Positions 11,210 to 22,850 of a stretch of DNA of 64,000 nucleotides are shown in pieces. Below the pieces are notes generated by a model. It saw only the letters and a program-made list of their open reading frames with translations. It had not been told where the DNA came from and did not search any database. Source of the DNA: Maea johnstoni (lineage: Eukaryota; Annelida; Polychaeta; Spionida; Magelonidae); contig OZ012688.1 in NCBI GenBank assembly GCA_963942565.1, forward strand, positions 27,177,257-27,241,256, in the 5' to 3' direction. The number at the start of each line of letters is the position of its first letter. Positions within the stretch are counted from its first letter, which is position 1. The position numbers were made by a program, and so were the translations under genes.

Positions 11210-11400
11210 ACCAGCAGCAGCTCTCAGCGAGCGCGCGGGGAGGCTGTGTTATTTTCTCAGTATGAGGCTGAGTATTTGGGTTGATTTCTTGCCAGACAGG
11301 TGAGAAAATGGCACACCTGTACGGCTGCCTGCTGCTGAGGCTCGTTAGATACCAGCAGCTCACCTGGTACAGCAAGGTACACACCTACAAAAACACACCT
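11210..11400. promoter_or_regulatory. E-box-rich island
   Basis: Contains several CAGGTG/CACCTG E-boxes (GACAGGTGAG, GGCACACCTGTACGG, CAGCTCACCTGGTAC) within 100 bp, next to AGCGAGCGCGCGGGG. Short, unrepeated and GC-richer than its surroundings. Function inferred only. Confidence 0.3.
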
Positions 11401-12120
11401 GAAAGCTACAAGTATACTAAATGGGTGCAGAGGTGATATATTGCGCAGAAAGTAGTGTGTTTTCTATGGGATGGGGGAGTGGCTTATTATATGGAGAGAT
11501 ATTTATTGAAGTAGAGCAATTCAGGATAGGTTGATCAGGTGGTGATACTATATTACTACTGTTATTCTTATTTTGTGTGTGATCACCTTTACTTATGTGG
11601 TAATAAGCGTATTATACTTCAAGGACATAAAAAGGTTACTTAAGGACAGGGACTTATTCAGGATTTAGAAACTGGGTGCCCAAATACGGCAATTGTAAAA
11701 TTTTAGGGCGTCCTTGTTTTCAAGGGAGACCACAATACACTCAGATCACAACCATAAAAGATGTTCACTTATTGAAATAAGGCATAGTACCCTCAAATTA
11801 TGTCATGGGAATTATATTAGGCTTGATAAAATTAATTGTATGCTAGAAATTGATATCTTAAGAAATTGCTCACAAAAGGTTTTGGGTGTCATGAGGGGTG
11901 ATTTTTGAGGGTTTGGGTGTTCAAATGACACCCAGATGCCCTGCTGGCTTTAAGACTATAATGTCTATGTATCAGGATATACATTCCACCTTTATAGGGC
12001 AGGTGCAATATGCACTCATGTTATGCCTATCATGATCAGCCTTTCCGCTTATTGTTGATGCATTCACTTTGAGAAAATATATTAGTTAAACATACTCATC
12101 ATATTAAATTCTTGAAGATT
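11401..12120. other. AT-rich intronic sequence, nothing recognised
   Basis: No repeat family from this window and no plausible exon seen. Confidence 0.4.
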
Positions 12121-12149
12121 CACATTCATACATATGTTCGAAGTAAGCA

Positions 12150-12560
12150 GTGGTTGCTGATTGGACTGGCCTGATTCCTGAAGTCATGGTTTCTCCACAT
12201 CCATTCATGCCATACTTTAGGGCGCCTATATTTTCTCAGTCGAGGAAGAGCAGATTTTATCCCTTGGAGTTGTTCCCTTGACGATAGTTTCCATGGCCAC
12301 ACGCTGTCCTTGCGCCTCATTTCCATGTCTACAGGGACGAACAGACAGACATTTGTATGCAGTGCCCATCGAGTAATTATGCATATTTTTATGTTTGCTG
12401 CATTCGACACGCATTAAAGAGTTGTAAAACCAGCCCACCTTAGGCAAAGTGACTTTTATGACCTATCGTCCCGGAGCGGCAGAATTTGTATGCTGTGGCC
12501 AGTGGTAATTGCAAAGTGTCCTTTGAACGGCAACCTAGACAGAGTCAGAAATCTTTACAA
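12150..12560. promoter_or_regulatory. Unique island 4, candidate enhancer
   Basis: Unrepeated, with GAGTAATTATGCATA (homeodomain/POU-like words), GTGTCCTTTGAACGG (a TCF/LEF-like CTTTGAA core), GTTTCCATGGCCACACG and ATTTCCATGTCTAC. The minus-strand frames here (94 and 73 codons) overlap and have no domain. Confidence 0.35.
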
Positions 12561-12716
12561 AAAAAATGTCTGCTTCCAAAGCATCACTAATCATCAGCTG
12601 CTTTTGACTTATATATCACTGGGTGAGCACATGATTAGGAAGATGATTATAACAACATTTGACGTAATATGTCTGTATCTATATCTATTTATATGTATCT
12701 TATAACTGGCTGCCTG

Positions 12717-13018
<302 letters not shown>

Positions 13019-13279
13019 GGAAAAAACATGGCAATGGTACAAGTTTCCTCAAAAGCTTTAAGGGAGCACTGTTGGTTGTGTTAGAATTAACATTCTTCTT
13101 TCACATATCTTCCAAATACTTCATATGTCCCAAAGATGATTGGTCTAGTATGTATCCACTTTTTAGCTACTGCTACCTACAGTGATGTATGGGTTAATAG
13201 GTTAACAGCAGGTCTGTGGAGGCATAGATCACAGCAGTCATTAGAGGTGTGAATAGCTTCATAATAGTTCACTAATCAT

Positions 13280-13610
13280 CCTGCCATCATGCCCGGAGGT
13301 CACCCGGGGCAAGATGGCCGCCAAGTCTACCATCAGATCCCGACGACGCTGCCCGTAGCGGTCAGCCGTAGCGGGGATCGTTACTTTACGGGGTGTAGCG
13401 GGGATCGTTACTTTACGGGCCAGGTGCCATGTTTACACGCTGTGAGATCAGTCCTTGGACAGGATAAGGACCTGTATGTCCTAAAGGCGGTGGCGTTATC
13501 GGTGGTAATTATGAATAAATTGGTGTGGCCGTAGATGTGACTTGTAGGGAGATGTACATAAGATGTTAGCCTGGTCACCGCCAGCTGAGCCACCTTCTAG
13601 GAGGGTGGAA
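13280..13610. promoter_or_regulatory. GC-rich unique island 5 with a local direct repeat
   Basis: TAGCGGGGATCGTTACTTTA occurs at 13370 and 13397 (27 bp apart), with CCGTAGCGGTCAGCCGTAGC just before. An 81-codon + frame spans it but has no domain or splice support. Confidence 0.3.
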
Positions 13611-13720
13611 GGAGGGGGGTAAGTGTGGCAGATTGAGCTGAGAAAAACACACTGTTCCTAGTCAAATCTGATCAGGATATCACTTATCAATGGAGACCAC
13701 CTGTCTCTTAAGACCAGCCC

Positions 13721-13961
13721 TTAACCTATTCATGCATAACCCTTCCAATGCTGGGACAACTTTCGTCCAAAGCACCAGGACGCAAACAGTTTTGAAAACC
13801 ATCTAAACCCTGTCATGTTGGTATTCATTGGATAGCTTTCACTGAGTACTCTCAGCTGAGTACCCATGTGTCAGGGTTTCAGTCATTTTTCAGGTTTTTA
13901 TTGTATCATTTTGTATCAGCCAATTTAGCCAACAGCAGCATTTTGGTTAACCCATTCATGC
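13721..13961 (-). mobile_element. Family A MITE inserted at a family B end
   Basis: The minus-strand copy runs from 13737 to 13950. It is flanked by TTAACCTATTCATGC on the left and TTAACCCATTCATGC on the right, both being the terminal 15 bp of family B, so A landed at or beside the TTAA of B. Confidence 0.8.
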
Positions 13962-14180
13962 TTGGAGACTACCTTGACTTTTGTTGTTTTGACCTGTGAT
14001 ACTAATGAAAACAACCATGATATAAGCATGATTTAAAAAAAAACTTTGAAGGGCAATTGTCAGTTAATTTCTGACATTTCTCCTTCAACTTTGTTCTGAA
14101 AATTTCTTTTGTTAGAGATATATCACCAAAAGAGTCAGGGGGTTTTGTCTGCTACTATGCAGGCATGAATGGGCTAAGTG
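13947..14180 (-). mobile_element. Family B MITE, divergent subfamily
   Basis: Ends TTAACCCATTCATGCTTGG and GCAGGCATGAATGGGCTAA. The interior GAAGGGCAATTGTCAG and CTCCTTCAACTTTGTTCTGA corresponds to the family order but is well diverged. Confidence 0.7.
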
Positions 14181-14196
14181 TTTCTTTTGAAATAGT

Positions 14197-14265
14197 AATC
14201 TGGCTACAAAATGCTTTTGATAACAACTTGGGAGTAAAGAATGATATTACAAATTATCTCATGAT
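14197..14265 (-). mobile_element. Family B fragment
   Basis: GCTTTTGATAACAACTTGGG...AAGAATGATATTACAAA matches the left portion of minus-strand B copies only. Confidence 0.5.
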
Positions 14266-14612
14266 TGGCAAAATCCTAGGCTTTTGATTGGTCAATTGGC
14301 CCATGATATGAAGCTGTATCATGAACTTCCTTCAATTCACCTCTCAGAATCTTGTATTAACCTCTCAGAATCTTGTATTACCCTCCAAGCATTCTTGTAT
14401 TAACCTGCTGCTTTTTAGGGTAGGGAGAGTTGAGCATTGTTTTAGATGACTATGCCCATGATGCAATTCCGAATTCTCCCTACCCCCCTAAGTGCATGAT
14501 GCAACCACCAATTCTCCCAAACATTGCAAGATGGCTGCCCCTTTAGCAGACAATTCTCTGTTCATTTTTATTACCTAGGCAGAGGTCGAGGGGGCAATCA
14601 TGAGATAAATTC

Positions 14613-14749
14613 GTTATCAACTGTTTTGGAGTATGATACAACTTATATCTCGCAATCAGAGGGCTGTATCACCCTCGGCTGCGCCTCGGGTGATACAGCC
14701 CTCTGATTGCGAGATATAAGTTGTATCATACTCCAAAACAGTTGATAAC
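14613..14749. repeat. Perfect palindrome: 62-bp arms, 13-nt loop
   Basis: Arm 14613-14674 and arm 14688-14749 are exact reverse complements over all 62 bases, with the loop TCGGCTGCGCCTC between them. Outer words are GTTATCAACTGTTTTGGAG and its complement. It could be a fold-back (hairpin) MITE or a recently formed palindrome. No identical arms should persist unless young or gene-converted. Confidence 0.95.
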
Positions 14750-14754
14750 TAATA

Positions 14755-14892
14755 ATATTTGTAGGAGAGCTGTTTTTAGTGATCTGATGAATATTTCTCC
14801 TTCAAATATCATCTTGACTATACGCTTCTGCCTGAAAGATTTCACCAATATTGTCAAGCTGCAATTGGCCGCTGTGAGCATTTATAGGTTTA
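14755..14892 (-). mobile_element. Family B MITE, truncated by the palindrome
   Basis: CTCCTTCAAATATCATCTTG, GAAAGATTTCACCAATATTG and CCGCTGTGAGCATTTATAGG are the right two thirds of a minus-strand B copy. Its left part is replaced by the palindrome, which suggests the palindrome came in later. Confidence 0.65.
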
Positions 14893-15349
14893 ATTCAACT
14901 ACCTTTGAAGATGAAATAAAAAGCAATCATAAAATAATAATGATAATAAATAATTAAAAGATATGATCACCACGCCCTGTTGTATTTGCTATAAAGTTTT
15001 ATTATGTCATTATCAGAAAGAGGTCTTTGTAGTTATAAGCCATATGTAGTGCTTGACACTCAATCTGTGTACTATTTGACATTTGCATTTTATTATTCTG
15101 TCTTATGCATGTTAAACTTATGAGTGCATTTGTAATTGAGTTTTAATAGTTGGTCTATTATGTGCAGAAGTTGTTTCGATTAGAGAGCATTATTATACTT
15201 ACTGTCCAGCTGTGAATGATGAAATAGAAATGTTCAGCATTACGTTGGAGGCTAGTTCTATAATTTCCCACCAGGTGGCTGTTGAGATCTGAAAAAGGTA
15301 TTGTTTCCTTACATAACGATACTGTTCACATCTTCAGTAATTTCATCCT
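14893..15349. other. AT-rich intronic sequence, nothing recognised
   Basis: Low-complexity AATAATAATG near 14930. No exon or known repeat seen. Confidence 0.4.
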
Positions 15350-15560
15350 TTAACTCTTATGCTGCTGGTGGCTAATTTGGCCTATGTAAAATGATACAAA
15401 AAAACTGAAAAATGAATGAGACCCTGGTACCTGGGTACTCATCTGAGAGTGATCAGCATGAGCTTTCCTCTATGAATATCAACACGATAGGTTAAGATGT
15501 TTTTCAAAAATCGTGCATCCTTTTGCTTTGGATTAAAGTAGCCTAAGCATTGGAAGGGAT
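15350..15560 (+). mobile_element. Family A MITE
   Basis: Left TTAACTCTTATGCTGCTGG, right AGCATTGGAAGGGATG. The right TTAA is lost. Confidence 0.8.
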
Positions 15561-15724
15561 GTACTCATACAGGGATACAAGGGGCTATAGGGTGCCATAG
15601 AAATCTGTTCTTGATATTTAAAACACCATTTATTCTCAAATACCCTTTCTCCTTCATGTTGTCAGAAATCTACCCCCTATGCTATATCTTGATACATAAT
15701 AAGGATTCTCCTTCATTCTCCTTT

Positions 15725-16015
15725 AGATGTATACATTGTATCTGTCCTTGCAGACAAGTTAGGGAGACCAAAACTTCAAAAGTCAAGCACTGACACTGAC
15801 AGCACTGAATTAAGCTGTTCTGGAGTGATGTGTTTGGTGGCAGCAGTAAGCAGCATCAGCAGTCCTTTGAGATGTATTCTTTGTGTCTGTCCTTGCAGAC
15901 AAGTTGGGGAGACCAAAATCTTAAAAATCAAGCACTGTCACTGACAGCACTGAATTAAGCTGTTCTGGAGTGATGTGGGTGGTGGCAGCAGTAGCAGCAT
16001 CAGCAGCAGCAGTAG
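15725..16015. repeat. 145-bp tandem duplication
   Basis: TGTCCTTGCAGACAAGTT, GGGAGACCAAAA, CACTGACAGCACTGAATTAA and GCTGTTCTGGAGTGATGTG occur twice, 145 bp apart. The second copy ends in an (AGC)n-like tract. The repeated CTTGCAG looks like a splice acceptor but the following frames are short. Confidence 0.85.
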
Positions 16016-16109
16016 CAGCAGTAATTGCAGCGCGCCTATCAGCAAAGGTGAAACTCTGCATGCCAGCGGTCACTTCATTTCACAAACTGATACCCTTGCA
16101 AAATTACAA

Positions 16110-16290
16110 AGCAATTCAATTTGAGTTAACAAAATGCAGTTTTCCAGCGAATTGCCCGCGACACGGCCGCAAATTACCCACTCATATCGCTGCGGAATTG
16201 AGAGGGAGGCGGAGTAAGCATTGCTCGGTTACGAGAGCCCCCTCAAAAAGGGGGCGTCAGGCATGAGCGGATTCTCATCTAGTGCTGGTG
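16110..16290. promoter_or_regulatory. Unique island 6, candidate regulatory
   Basis: CAGCGAATTGCCCGCGACAC, CGGCCGCAAATTACCC and AGCCCCCTCAAAAAGGGGGC, the last being a short GC-rich inverted repeat. Unrepeated and CpG-containing. Confidence 0.3.
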
Positions 16291-16678
16291 TTCCCCCTTA
16301 ATTTGGCAGGATAGCACAAGACGCTGACAAGAATCGTTCAAATCAAGCGTGCGCCATTTTGACATGTGTCACATGGTGGAGAAGGCAGTCATCGTTAGGT
16401 GATTAAGGTTTTAATCCACCATATTAAGTTATTACCCCCTGTGTGGGTGGACCACCTGAGCTAATAGTATTCAGGCCTGCATTTTTGGCATGCCTTTACC
16501 CTACCTGCCCAGCCATGGAAATTAAAAGCTTCTTGGTAGTTATCCCTTGTCACTCATTCTGCTTAACCTTGGGCCCACACATATAGTATCAGAGCCAGGT
16601 AATGCCTTCCCTAAGATGAGAATGACCGAAACTACTAATGCTGCTGCTGTTGCTACTTATAAGATAAAGTATTATCAA

Positions 16679-17103
16679 CAATAATGATCACAATAATGAT
16701 GATTAAGATGATAATTTATGATGATAATTATGGTGATAATTAATGATGATGATGACAATGATAATAATATTCAAAGTAATAATAATGATGATAATATTAA
16801 TAATGATAATAATAATAATGATAATGATAATAATAATGATAATAATAATAATGATAATAATAGTAATTATAATAATGATAATAATAATAATTGTAATAAT
16901 GATAATAATTACAACAATGATAATAATAAAAAGAATAATAACAATAATAATAATTATAATAATTATAATAATAATAAGAAGAAGAATGATAGTAAGTGAT
17001 AATGATAATGATAATAATGATAATGGTAATAATAATAATTGTTATAATGATAATGATAATAATAATAATGATAATAGTAATGATAATAATAATAATGATG
17101 ATA

Positions 17104-17149
<46 letters not shown>

Positions 17150-17155
17150 TCATTT
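16679..17155. repeat. AAT/GAT trinucleotide array, about 475 bp
   Basis: Interrupted AATAATGAT repeats ending in pure (AAT)n at 17108-17145. The Asn/Ile-rich frames on both strands come from this array. Confidence 0.95.
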
Positions 17156-18558
17156 GAATTAAGTTGTTAACCATAACAAGCTAATTGATTTTTCATAGAG
17201 TGAGCCCCTTGAGGGGTTGAGGACATGGCAGTGATGAATTTGTAGCATCAGTAGCCTATGATACCTGGCTGTTGTGAAAAAGTTGCGCAGTTCTCAATCA
17301 GCTGACAGTCCCCAGTATAGTGTTTTTCAATGCTATACCCCATCCATCATTTAAGACCCACTCACATTTTCCACCCTTTGCCTCCAAATACATAGAGGGT
17401 ATGTGTTGGCATGCCAGTAGGGGTGTCAGGGCGTTTGGGGTGCTTAGGGCACCACCCCTGTGGGTGTCGGGGTTTTGTGCGCTGTAGTGCCAGATTAATT
17501 TGGTAGCTATCAGACATGCATTCCGTGGGCTTGGAAAGACAGGTGTATTGTGTGGAGACACTCGTACATATCTTTGCCCTTTTATGGTTGTGAGAAAGTG
17601 TCACTTACAAATATTTGGTTGCGTTGAAGTGTTGTTCAGATATTAACCCAGTACATGCTGGTATCTACTCTAGATAGATGAGACAATTGTAAATCTATTG
17701 ATAAACATAAGAATATTAACAAAAGCAGAGTAAAATATTATATGGTGAACATGTTTTTATATTCATTTTTGATATTACACAGATTTCAAATAGCTTTTAT
17801 TATTTCCAACAGCCATAGAGCTTATGTGGCCACAATGAGGTTAACCCCACCCCCCCCCCCCCCCCCCCTTCTTGGTGAAATAGACATCTAGTCTGATTTA
17901 TGTCTTTATTCTGTGTGATTATTTCTCAAACATTCTACTCAGTACCAGTATGTAATATTTAGGGTACTGAGTGGATTTGAAGGAGTTATTGAATTGCATA
18001 TACCACTGAAGCAAACTAGGTACTTTACTTTTAGCTTTGTCTGTGACATCTTAGTATGACATTGTTATGCAGTCCGACTATATATATAAAAGTCTTTTGT
18101 TGTTCTTTCGATGATGAGCAGGTTTTATGGATGACTTTCTGTTATTCAATTAAAAATTTCCTTCCAAAAATGCACTTCAGCATGAAGATATATATATATG
18201 AAATGAACATCTGGAGCAGGTGTTACAGTGTTAAAAGGGACCTTTAAAGTTTGTATTCAGGAAATGTTTAGAAATAGATACAGCTGTCAGGTGGAGAAGA
18301 GGATTACATGGTCACTTTGTGTAATTACACACTTAAATTGTGTAAAGTATTGTATATGGTTTTAAACCCAAAACAATTTTTATATTGTTTATTTATGAAT
18401 ACAGGTTGTTCTCCTCAGTGTCAGTATTATTGTATTATAGTTGCACACCTGTTTTCTCACCTGTTCTCACCTTTTTTCTCATACTCTCACCTGTTATCAC
18501 CTGCCCAGGTGATGAGTCTTACGGTAAATCTTCTTTTATGTAAAGACAAGATACAAAC
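17156..18558. other. Intronic stretch, nothing recognised
   Basis: Holds a C-run at 17848-17868 and several CACCTGT words at 18445-18510 (TTTTCTCACCTGTTCTCACC, a local 25-bp repeat). Minus-strand frames at 17298-17604 overlap in two phases and are not called. Confidence 0.4.
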
Positions 18559-18808
18559 TTAGATAAATAAAAAAAATGGATAGGTAGCGAGAGACCAATT
18601 ACCATATGCCCTATAGTGAAGACCTGGCTATCCCACTGGGGTCTCGAATCTCATCTCAGTGTGATGTCACTAGGAGACAAAAACCAATGAGGGCTCTCGT
18701 ATCGCTAACATTACAGAGAAAGTTGCGCACCAACATGCGCAGAATGCAACTTTTGGGCTATTCGCCGCAGCCAGGTTGTTCAGGGAGACCTGCCGGTTTG
18801 GTATCCGG
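18559..18808 (+). mobile_element. Family D MITE, right end lost
   Basis: Reference description of family D: TTAGATGAATAAAA at the left and TTTTTATTCATCTAA at the right, about 240-260 bp, with an interior GTAGCGAGAGAC, GACGTCACTAGGAGAC, ACCAATGAG and TTTTGGGCTATTCGCC. This copy starts TTAGATAAATAAAAA and loses similarity after GGTATCCGG. A 114-codon frame through it is a by-product. Confidence 0.75.
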
Positions 18809-18829
18809 TGGATCATCACCTTATTTCTC

Positions 18830-19112
18830 TTTGACTTTAGCTGAGGTGGGTGTGAGATTTATGACTTATATATTGAGTATTTATGAATTATTTCCTACAA
18901 ATATCTCTCTGGCTCTCTTCAGTCCCATGAATTACTTGTCCCATCCCTAATATGTTATATGCCATAATAAGGTGTGTACAACCATGGATTATAACATCCT
19001 AGTCTTGCAGAATTGTAAGGGTCATTGATAGAATTAAGTGGGTGTGGTTAGAGAGTTCTCTCATGACCAGGGCTCTGAAGGTTAGGAATTGATACTCGAT
19101 ACGACACCAAAT
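18830..19112. other. AT-rich stretch, nothing recognised
   Basis: No family member or exon seen. Confidence 0.4.
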
Positions 19113-19114
19113 AA

Positions 19115-19526
19115 CAGTATTTAATGGAATGAAAGTACCCTGCATTATCAAGCAACTACAATTGTCTTCTAATGGTGACAATGAAATCATTAAAACATCT
19201 TTAACCCTTATACTGCTGGTGGCTAATTTGGCCAATACAAAATGATGCAAAAAAAACTAAAAAATGACCAAAACACTGGCACATGGGTTCTCATCTGAGA
19301 GTACTCAGTGAGAGCTATCCAATGAATACCAACATGACTGGGTTACGATGGTTTTCAAAAATATTTTCTTCCTTGTGCTTTGGATTTTAACTAGCCTCAG
19401 CATTGGAAGGGTTGAATGGAAAAAAGTAGGTAGAGTACTCTGCATTATCAAACAACTACAATTGTCTTTTAATGGTGACATTGAAACATTACAAAAATAT
19501 AAAAAATCATTAAAACATCTTTAAAC
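19115..19526. repeat. Direct duplication of unique DNA around a family A MITE
   Basis: Copies at 19115-19204 and 19411-19525 share AATGGA, CTGCATTATCAA, CAACTACAATTGTCTT, AATGGTGACA and CATTAAAACATCTTTAA. The left copy begins at TTTAATGGA and the right copy begins at the element's TTGAATGGA and ends at CTTTAAACATT. All four borders are therefore TTAA or one change from it. Confidence 0.85.
19201..19414 (+). mobile_element. Family A MITE between duplicated flanks
   Basis: Left TTAACCCTTATACTGCTGG, right AGCATTGGAAGGGTTGA. Full length. Confidence 0.85.
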
Positions 19527-19769
19527 ATTAGTTTACTGGGACCATTCAGAAGGCATCTGGAATTCCTACTTGTAGCATAGAGAAGTAACAATAACCAACG
19601 TGTCTGAAATTGATACCCAATGAAGTACTTAACCAGCATTGCGCTTTTGATAAATTATGACAAGAGGGGGTGTCCTATTACCTGGACCAGTCCTCATTGA
19701 ATACTGCGGCTTACTAACCAAAACCAGACCCCTGTTATAATTGCTCTTTTTCATTAAAAACATGATTTT

Positions 19770-20165
19770 TGGCAAAGTGCCCTCGAGTGCTCTGGTGCTC
19801 GTTCGTTTCCAGCTGTCGCGCCCTCTCTTTGTTTCTGCTCCCCCACGGAGTCGGTATCGCGTAAAACCTTAACGAGCCCTGCCCCACCTGCCGAGCGCAC
19901 CTCTGCTTTTCACCACACACAGCCACGAGCTGTCCAATAACTCATTTGCGTCATTGCCAAATTTTCCACATATGTAATTCTCATTGAGAGAATAATGGCG
20001 CCCAGCGGGATCGTCATTTGGGCGATCCCGGCCCACTTAGCCTGGGCGGCCGGTTGTGGGTCGGGGTCTAGGCCCGAGCAACAGACACTGCGCTCAACCC
20101 TATCCTTCTCTCTACAGGCACAGGGGGAGAGACTTCTCAAGCTACCAGCTAGCTCCACAACAGCA
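19770..20165. promoter_or_regulatory. Unique island 7, candidate regulatory
   Basis: Unrepeated, with GTCCAATAACTCATTTGCG, TGGCGCCCAGCGGGATCG and the inverted pair GGGATCG...CGATCCC (20016-20039). Three short frames on both strands overlap here and are not supported. Confidence 0.35.
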
Positions 20166-20325
20166 CAGATGGCTGGAATGGTTGGGAAGAAAACATTACT
20201 CTTTTTAGGAGGAATGTAAGGGTATTATAGACATGGTTTGATAGAGTGTGGAGAGGCTGGTCGGTGATTCCCGCTTGAGGATGCTAGATTACCCCTACCT
20301 TAGATTTCTAAACTGTCATAATATG

Positions 20326-20429
20326 GCTTTCTAATGAATACCAACATGACAGGGTTTAAATGTTTTCTAGAAGTCTTTGGGTCCTAGCTGTGCTTTGGAT
20401 GAACGCAGCATATGCATTGGAAGGGTTAA
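20326..20429 (+). mobile_element. Family A MITE, right half only
   Basis: Begins within GCTTTCTAATGAATACC and ends GCATTGGAAGGGTTAA. The left half is missing. Confidence 0.75.
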
Positions 20430-20639
20430 ACAGTTTGGGTATGACATTGAATTCACTCAAGATAGGAGGAGCAAGTGGTGTCATCTATCTACTATCGCTG
20501 GTACTAGTCACCACAGTGGTTGGTCAACTCATAGGGGAACGTCAGCTTTTCAGGGACTAGGAGCCTAGTCTATATTTCCCCATGAAGAGCCTAGAGCATA
20601 GAGGGTGAACAGGGAGCCCCCGGTCCCTGAGCGATTCCC

Positions 20640-21065
20640 GAATGTGTGTGGGTTAAACCTGTGCACTTAGCCACTGCCACGGGGCCCTCACCTTTGCCGG
20701 GGCGCCCACTCAAATCTAGAAATATGAGCGAAGGAATAGGTCAATTCCGCCCGCTCCGTAAGCCCCGCGATTCTGACATCATACTCCGCCACTTGACACC
20801 GGGCCAAAGTGTGCGACCCCGAGCCCGCTTCGCTGCCGATTTGCGAACGGCGTAGAATATTCAAGAGCCTGGCTTTTGCCCCCTGGCATCTCCATGTCCA
20901 AAACATATTTTGTTGGGCTGTCCATTTTTCACTTTTTATATCCTCATATTTGGCTGGAGCTAATCAGTGGCGCGGTTATAGAATATGTCATGCGCCCAGG
21001 CCGCCTTCCCTGCGGACTACTAACGGGCGTGCTTTGAACTCGGAGGTGAGACCCGGCCGTGCCAC
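20640..21065. promoter_or_regulatory. Unique island 8, candidate regulatory
   Basis: Long unrepeated GC-richer block with CCACGGGGCCCTCACC, ATTCCGCCCGCTCCG, CCGATTTGCGAACGGCG and GGAGCTAATCAGTGGCGCGG. Overlapping frames on both strands make coding unlikely. Confidence 0.35.
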
Positions 21066-21299
21066 ATTCTGCCCGCTTAACCCTTTCTCGACCCTCGCCC
21101 TAACATTATCTCTCACACTAGAGAGTCACGGTAGTCAAATAGGTGCTTTCACTACAGTTTGGGAAGTGGATTAACTCTAATATCGTTATATGGAAGTTCA
21201 TAGAGACTTCCCAACTCTAGATATACTCACAGTTAGATTGCACCAAAACATCTTGATTCCCTCCCCCCCCCCCCAAAAAAAAAAATTTTTTTTTTTTTA

Positions 21300-21470
21300 A
21301 ATGTGAAACATCAGAGATGTCACCTTCTTGGGACCAGGGCAGAATTGTTCAAATTAGGGGGTGTTCACATCTCAAAGGTCTTTTCATGTGTAAATAATAC
21401 AAATAGGACTGGGAAATTGTGTTATGAACTTTAGGAGGTGTTAATGACTGCAGGTGAGGTGTTCACAACA
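21300..21470 (+). mobile_element. Family C MITE, diverged
   Basis: ATGTGAAACATCAGAGATGT, CTTGGGACCAGGGCAGAA, GGGTGTTCACATCTC and GGTGAGGTGTTCACAA in family order. Both terminal CAGT/ACTG words are eroded. An A/T homopolymer run precedes it. Confidence 0.65.
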
Positions 21471-21472
21471 TG

Positions 21473-21674
21473 ACATTGTCTGGATCTTTGATACTTTTGA
21501 CAATAACTTGGAAATTAATAATGATTGCACAAAATATTTGAGGGAGTGTTGTAGGTAATGTTCTGAATAATATCCTTCTTTCAAATATTTTCCCAACTTT
21601 GCTTTTGCATGCAAGATTTCATCAAACTTAATTGTCAGACTGCTTTTGACTGCTGGGAGCATTAAAGGGTTAAG
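21473..21674 (-). mobile_element. Family B MITE
   Basis: CATTGTCTGGATCTTTGATA on the left to GGGAGCATTAAAGGGTTAA on the right. The left TTAACCC is lost where it meets the family C copy. Confidence 0.75.
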
Positions 21675-22489
21675 TACAAACGAGACCTCACACTCGAGAG
21701 TCTTGCGTAATACCTCTAGTCTATGAAGGACCCATTTCCTTACAAAAAAATTATAAGTATTATTTTATTTTCTAATATTTGCTTATAGTTGTTTTTCCAT
21801 TACCCAGGTGCTAACATTTACACTCAAACACAGTGACCTAAAAGATATGTTTGCAGAATAAATAGAAGTAAATTTACTGAACCTGATACATAGTAACTTT
21901 GTGGTTTTCTGAGAAAGCTTCAATCAACTTGGCTCCATTGTCAAATACATCTAGAATAATTAGCTCATTTGTTTATCACTTTTGTTTCTAAATCACTATT
22001 AGATTGAACATGAATCAATGTACCCATAATATACATTTACATACTAATCTGGTCTAAAGACAAATCACCTGCCTAAATGAAGTATGTACTAAATCTTCCC
22101 ATATGAAAAATACAATATATTTCAACAATATAGACCATATACACCCAAAAACCATTTACAGAAAATATGTAGAAGAGTTGATGGTTGTGTTTTGAGTAAG
22201 ATTACTCCTTCAAATATTTTCTAACTTTGCTTTTACCTAGAAGATTTCATCAAAATTGGACCATTTAACAATGTATCCAGGAAATGACGCTACTACATGT
22301 ATTTGCCCCCATTCCTATCTACATGTAGAATTGTAAAAGAAAAAGTGCTATACAAGTGACTTATCTGATCTCTGACATGAACAAATCTTGTAATTTAGTA
22401 AACTAACACTTTTCCACAGACACTTCATTTATAACAACACAGGTATTTACCATGTGTTTTTCTTCACTAAAACGCTGTCAAAGCTGTGC
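21675..22489. other. AT-rich intronic stretch with one family B fragment
   Basis: CTCCTTCAAATATTTTCTAA and GAAGATTTCATCAAAATTGG at 22203-22262 are a minus-strand B fragment. Nothing else is recognised. Confidence 0.45.
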
Positions 22490-22850
22490 CAACACTCAAA
22501 TATTGGAACAGGAAATCGGAGCGCCCTCTCCCAAACTCGCCCTCTGCAGTGGAGGTCCGTGCAAATACCCCCGCGCAGAGGCCCACCCTATAGACAGAGA
22601 GCAGGTAGGTAAATTTGAGCAGGGCCGCTCTAGTACTTGTAGAGTAACAGGATATGTTGATCTTCGTGTGTCGAACATTGTTTCGGTCCGAGAGGAACAT
22701 GATTCTCGCTCCGCCATCATTTCCTGGTTGAATTGTCGGTGTTTGTTGGGTGTTGGGTATTACGACGGGCGATCTTTTTCGCCGGGATCGTCAGGTTGGA
22801 TCAACACAACAGTGGAGCTGAGAGGGAGATTTGTGACTTATGTCACACAG
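22490..22850. promoter_or_regulatory. Unique island 9, candidate regulatory
   Basis: Unrepeated. GGAAATCGGAGCGCCCTCTC, CGCTCCGCCATCATTTCC and ACGACGGGCGATCTTTTTCG are among the CpG words. A 183-codon + frame crosses it but continues into poly-T and a family B end at 22931, so it is not called as coding. Confidence 0.35.

Noticed and set aside
15725-16015. Two exons starting after CTTGCAG
   Set aside because: The word is part of a 145-bp tandem duplication and the following frames are short or run into (AGC)n.
18606-18950. 114-codon + frame
   Set aside because: Lies mostly inside a family D MITE.
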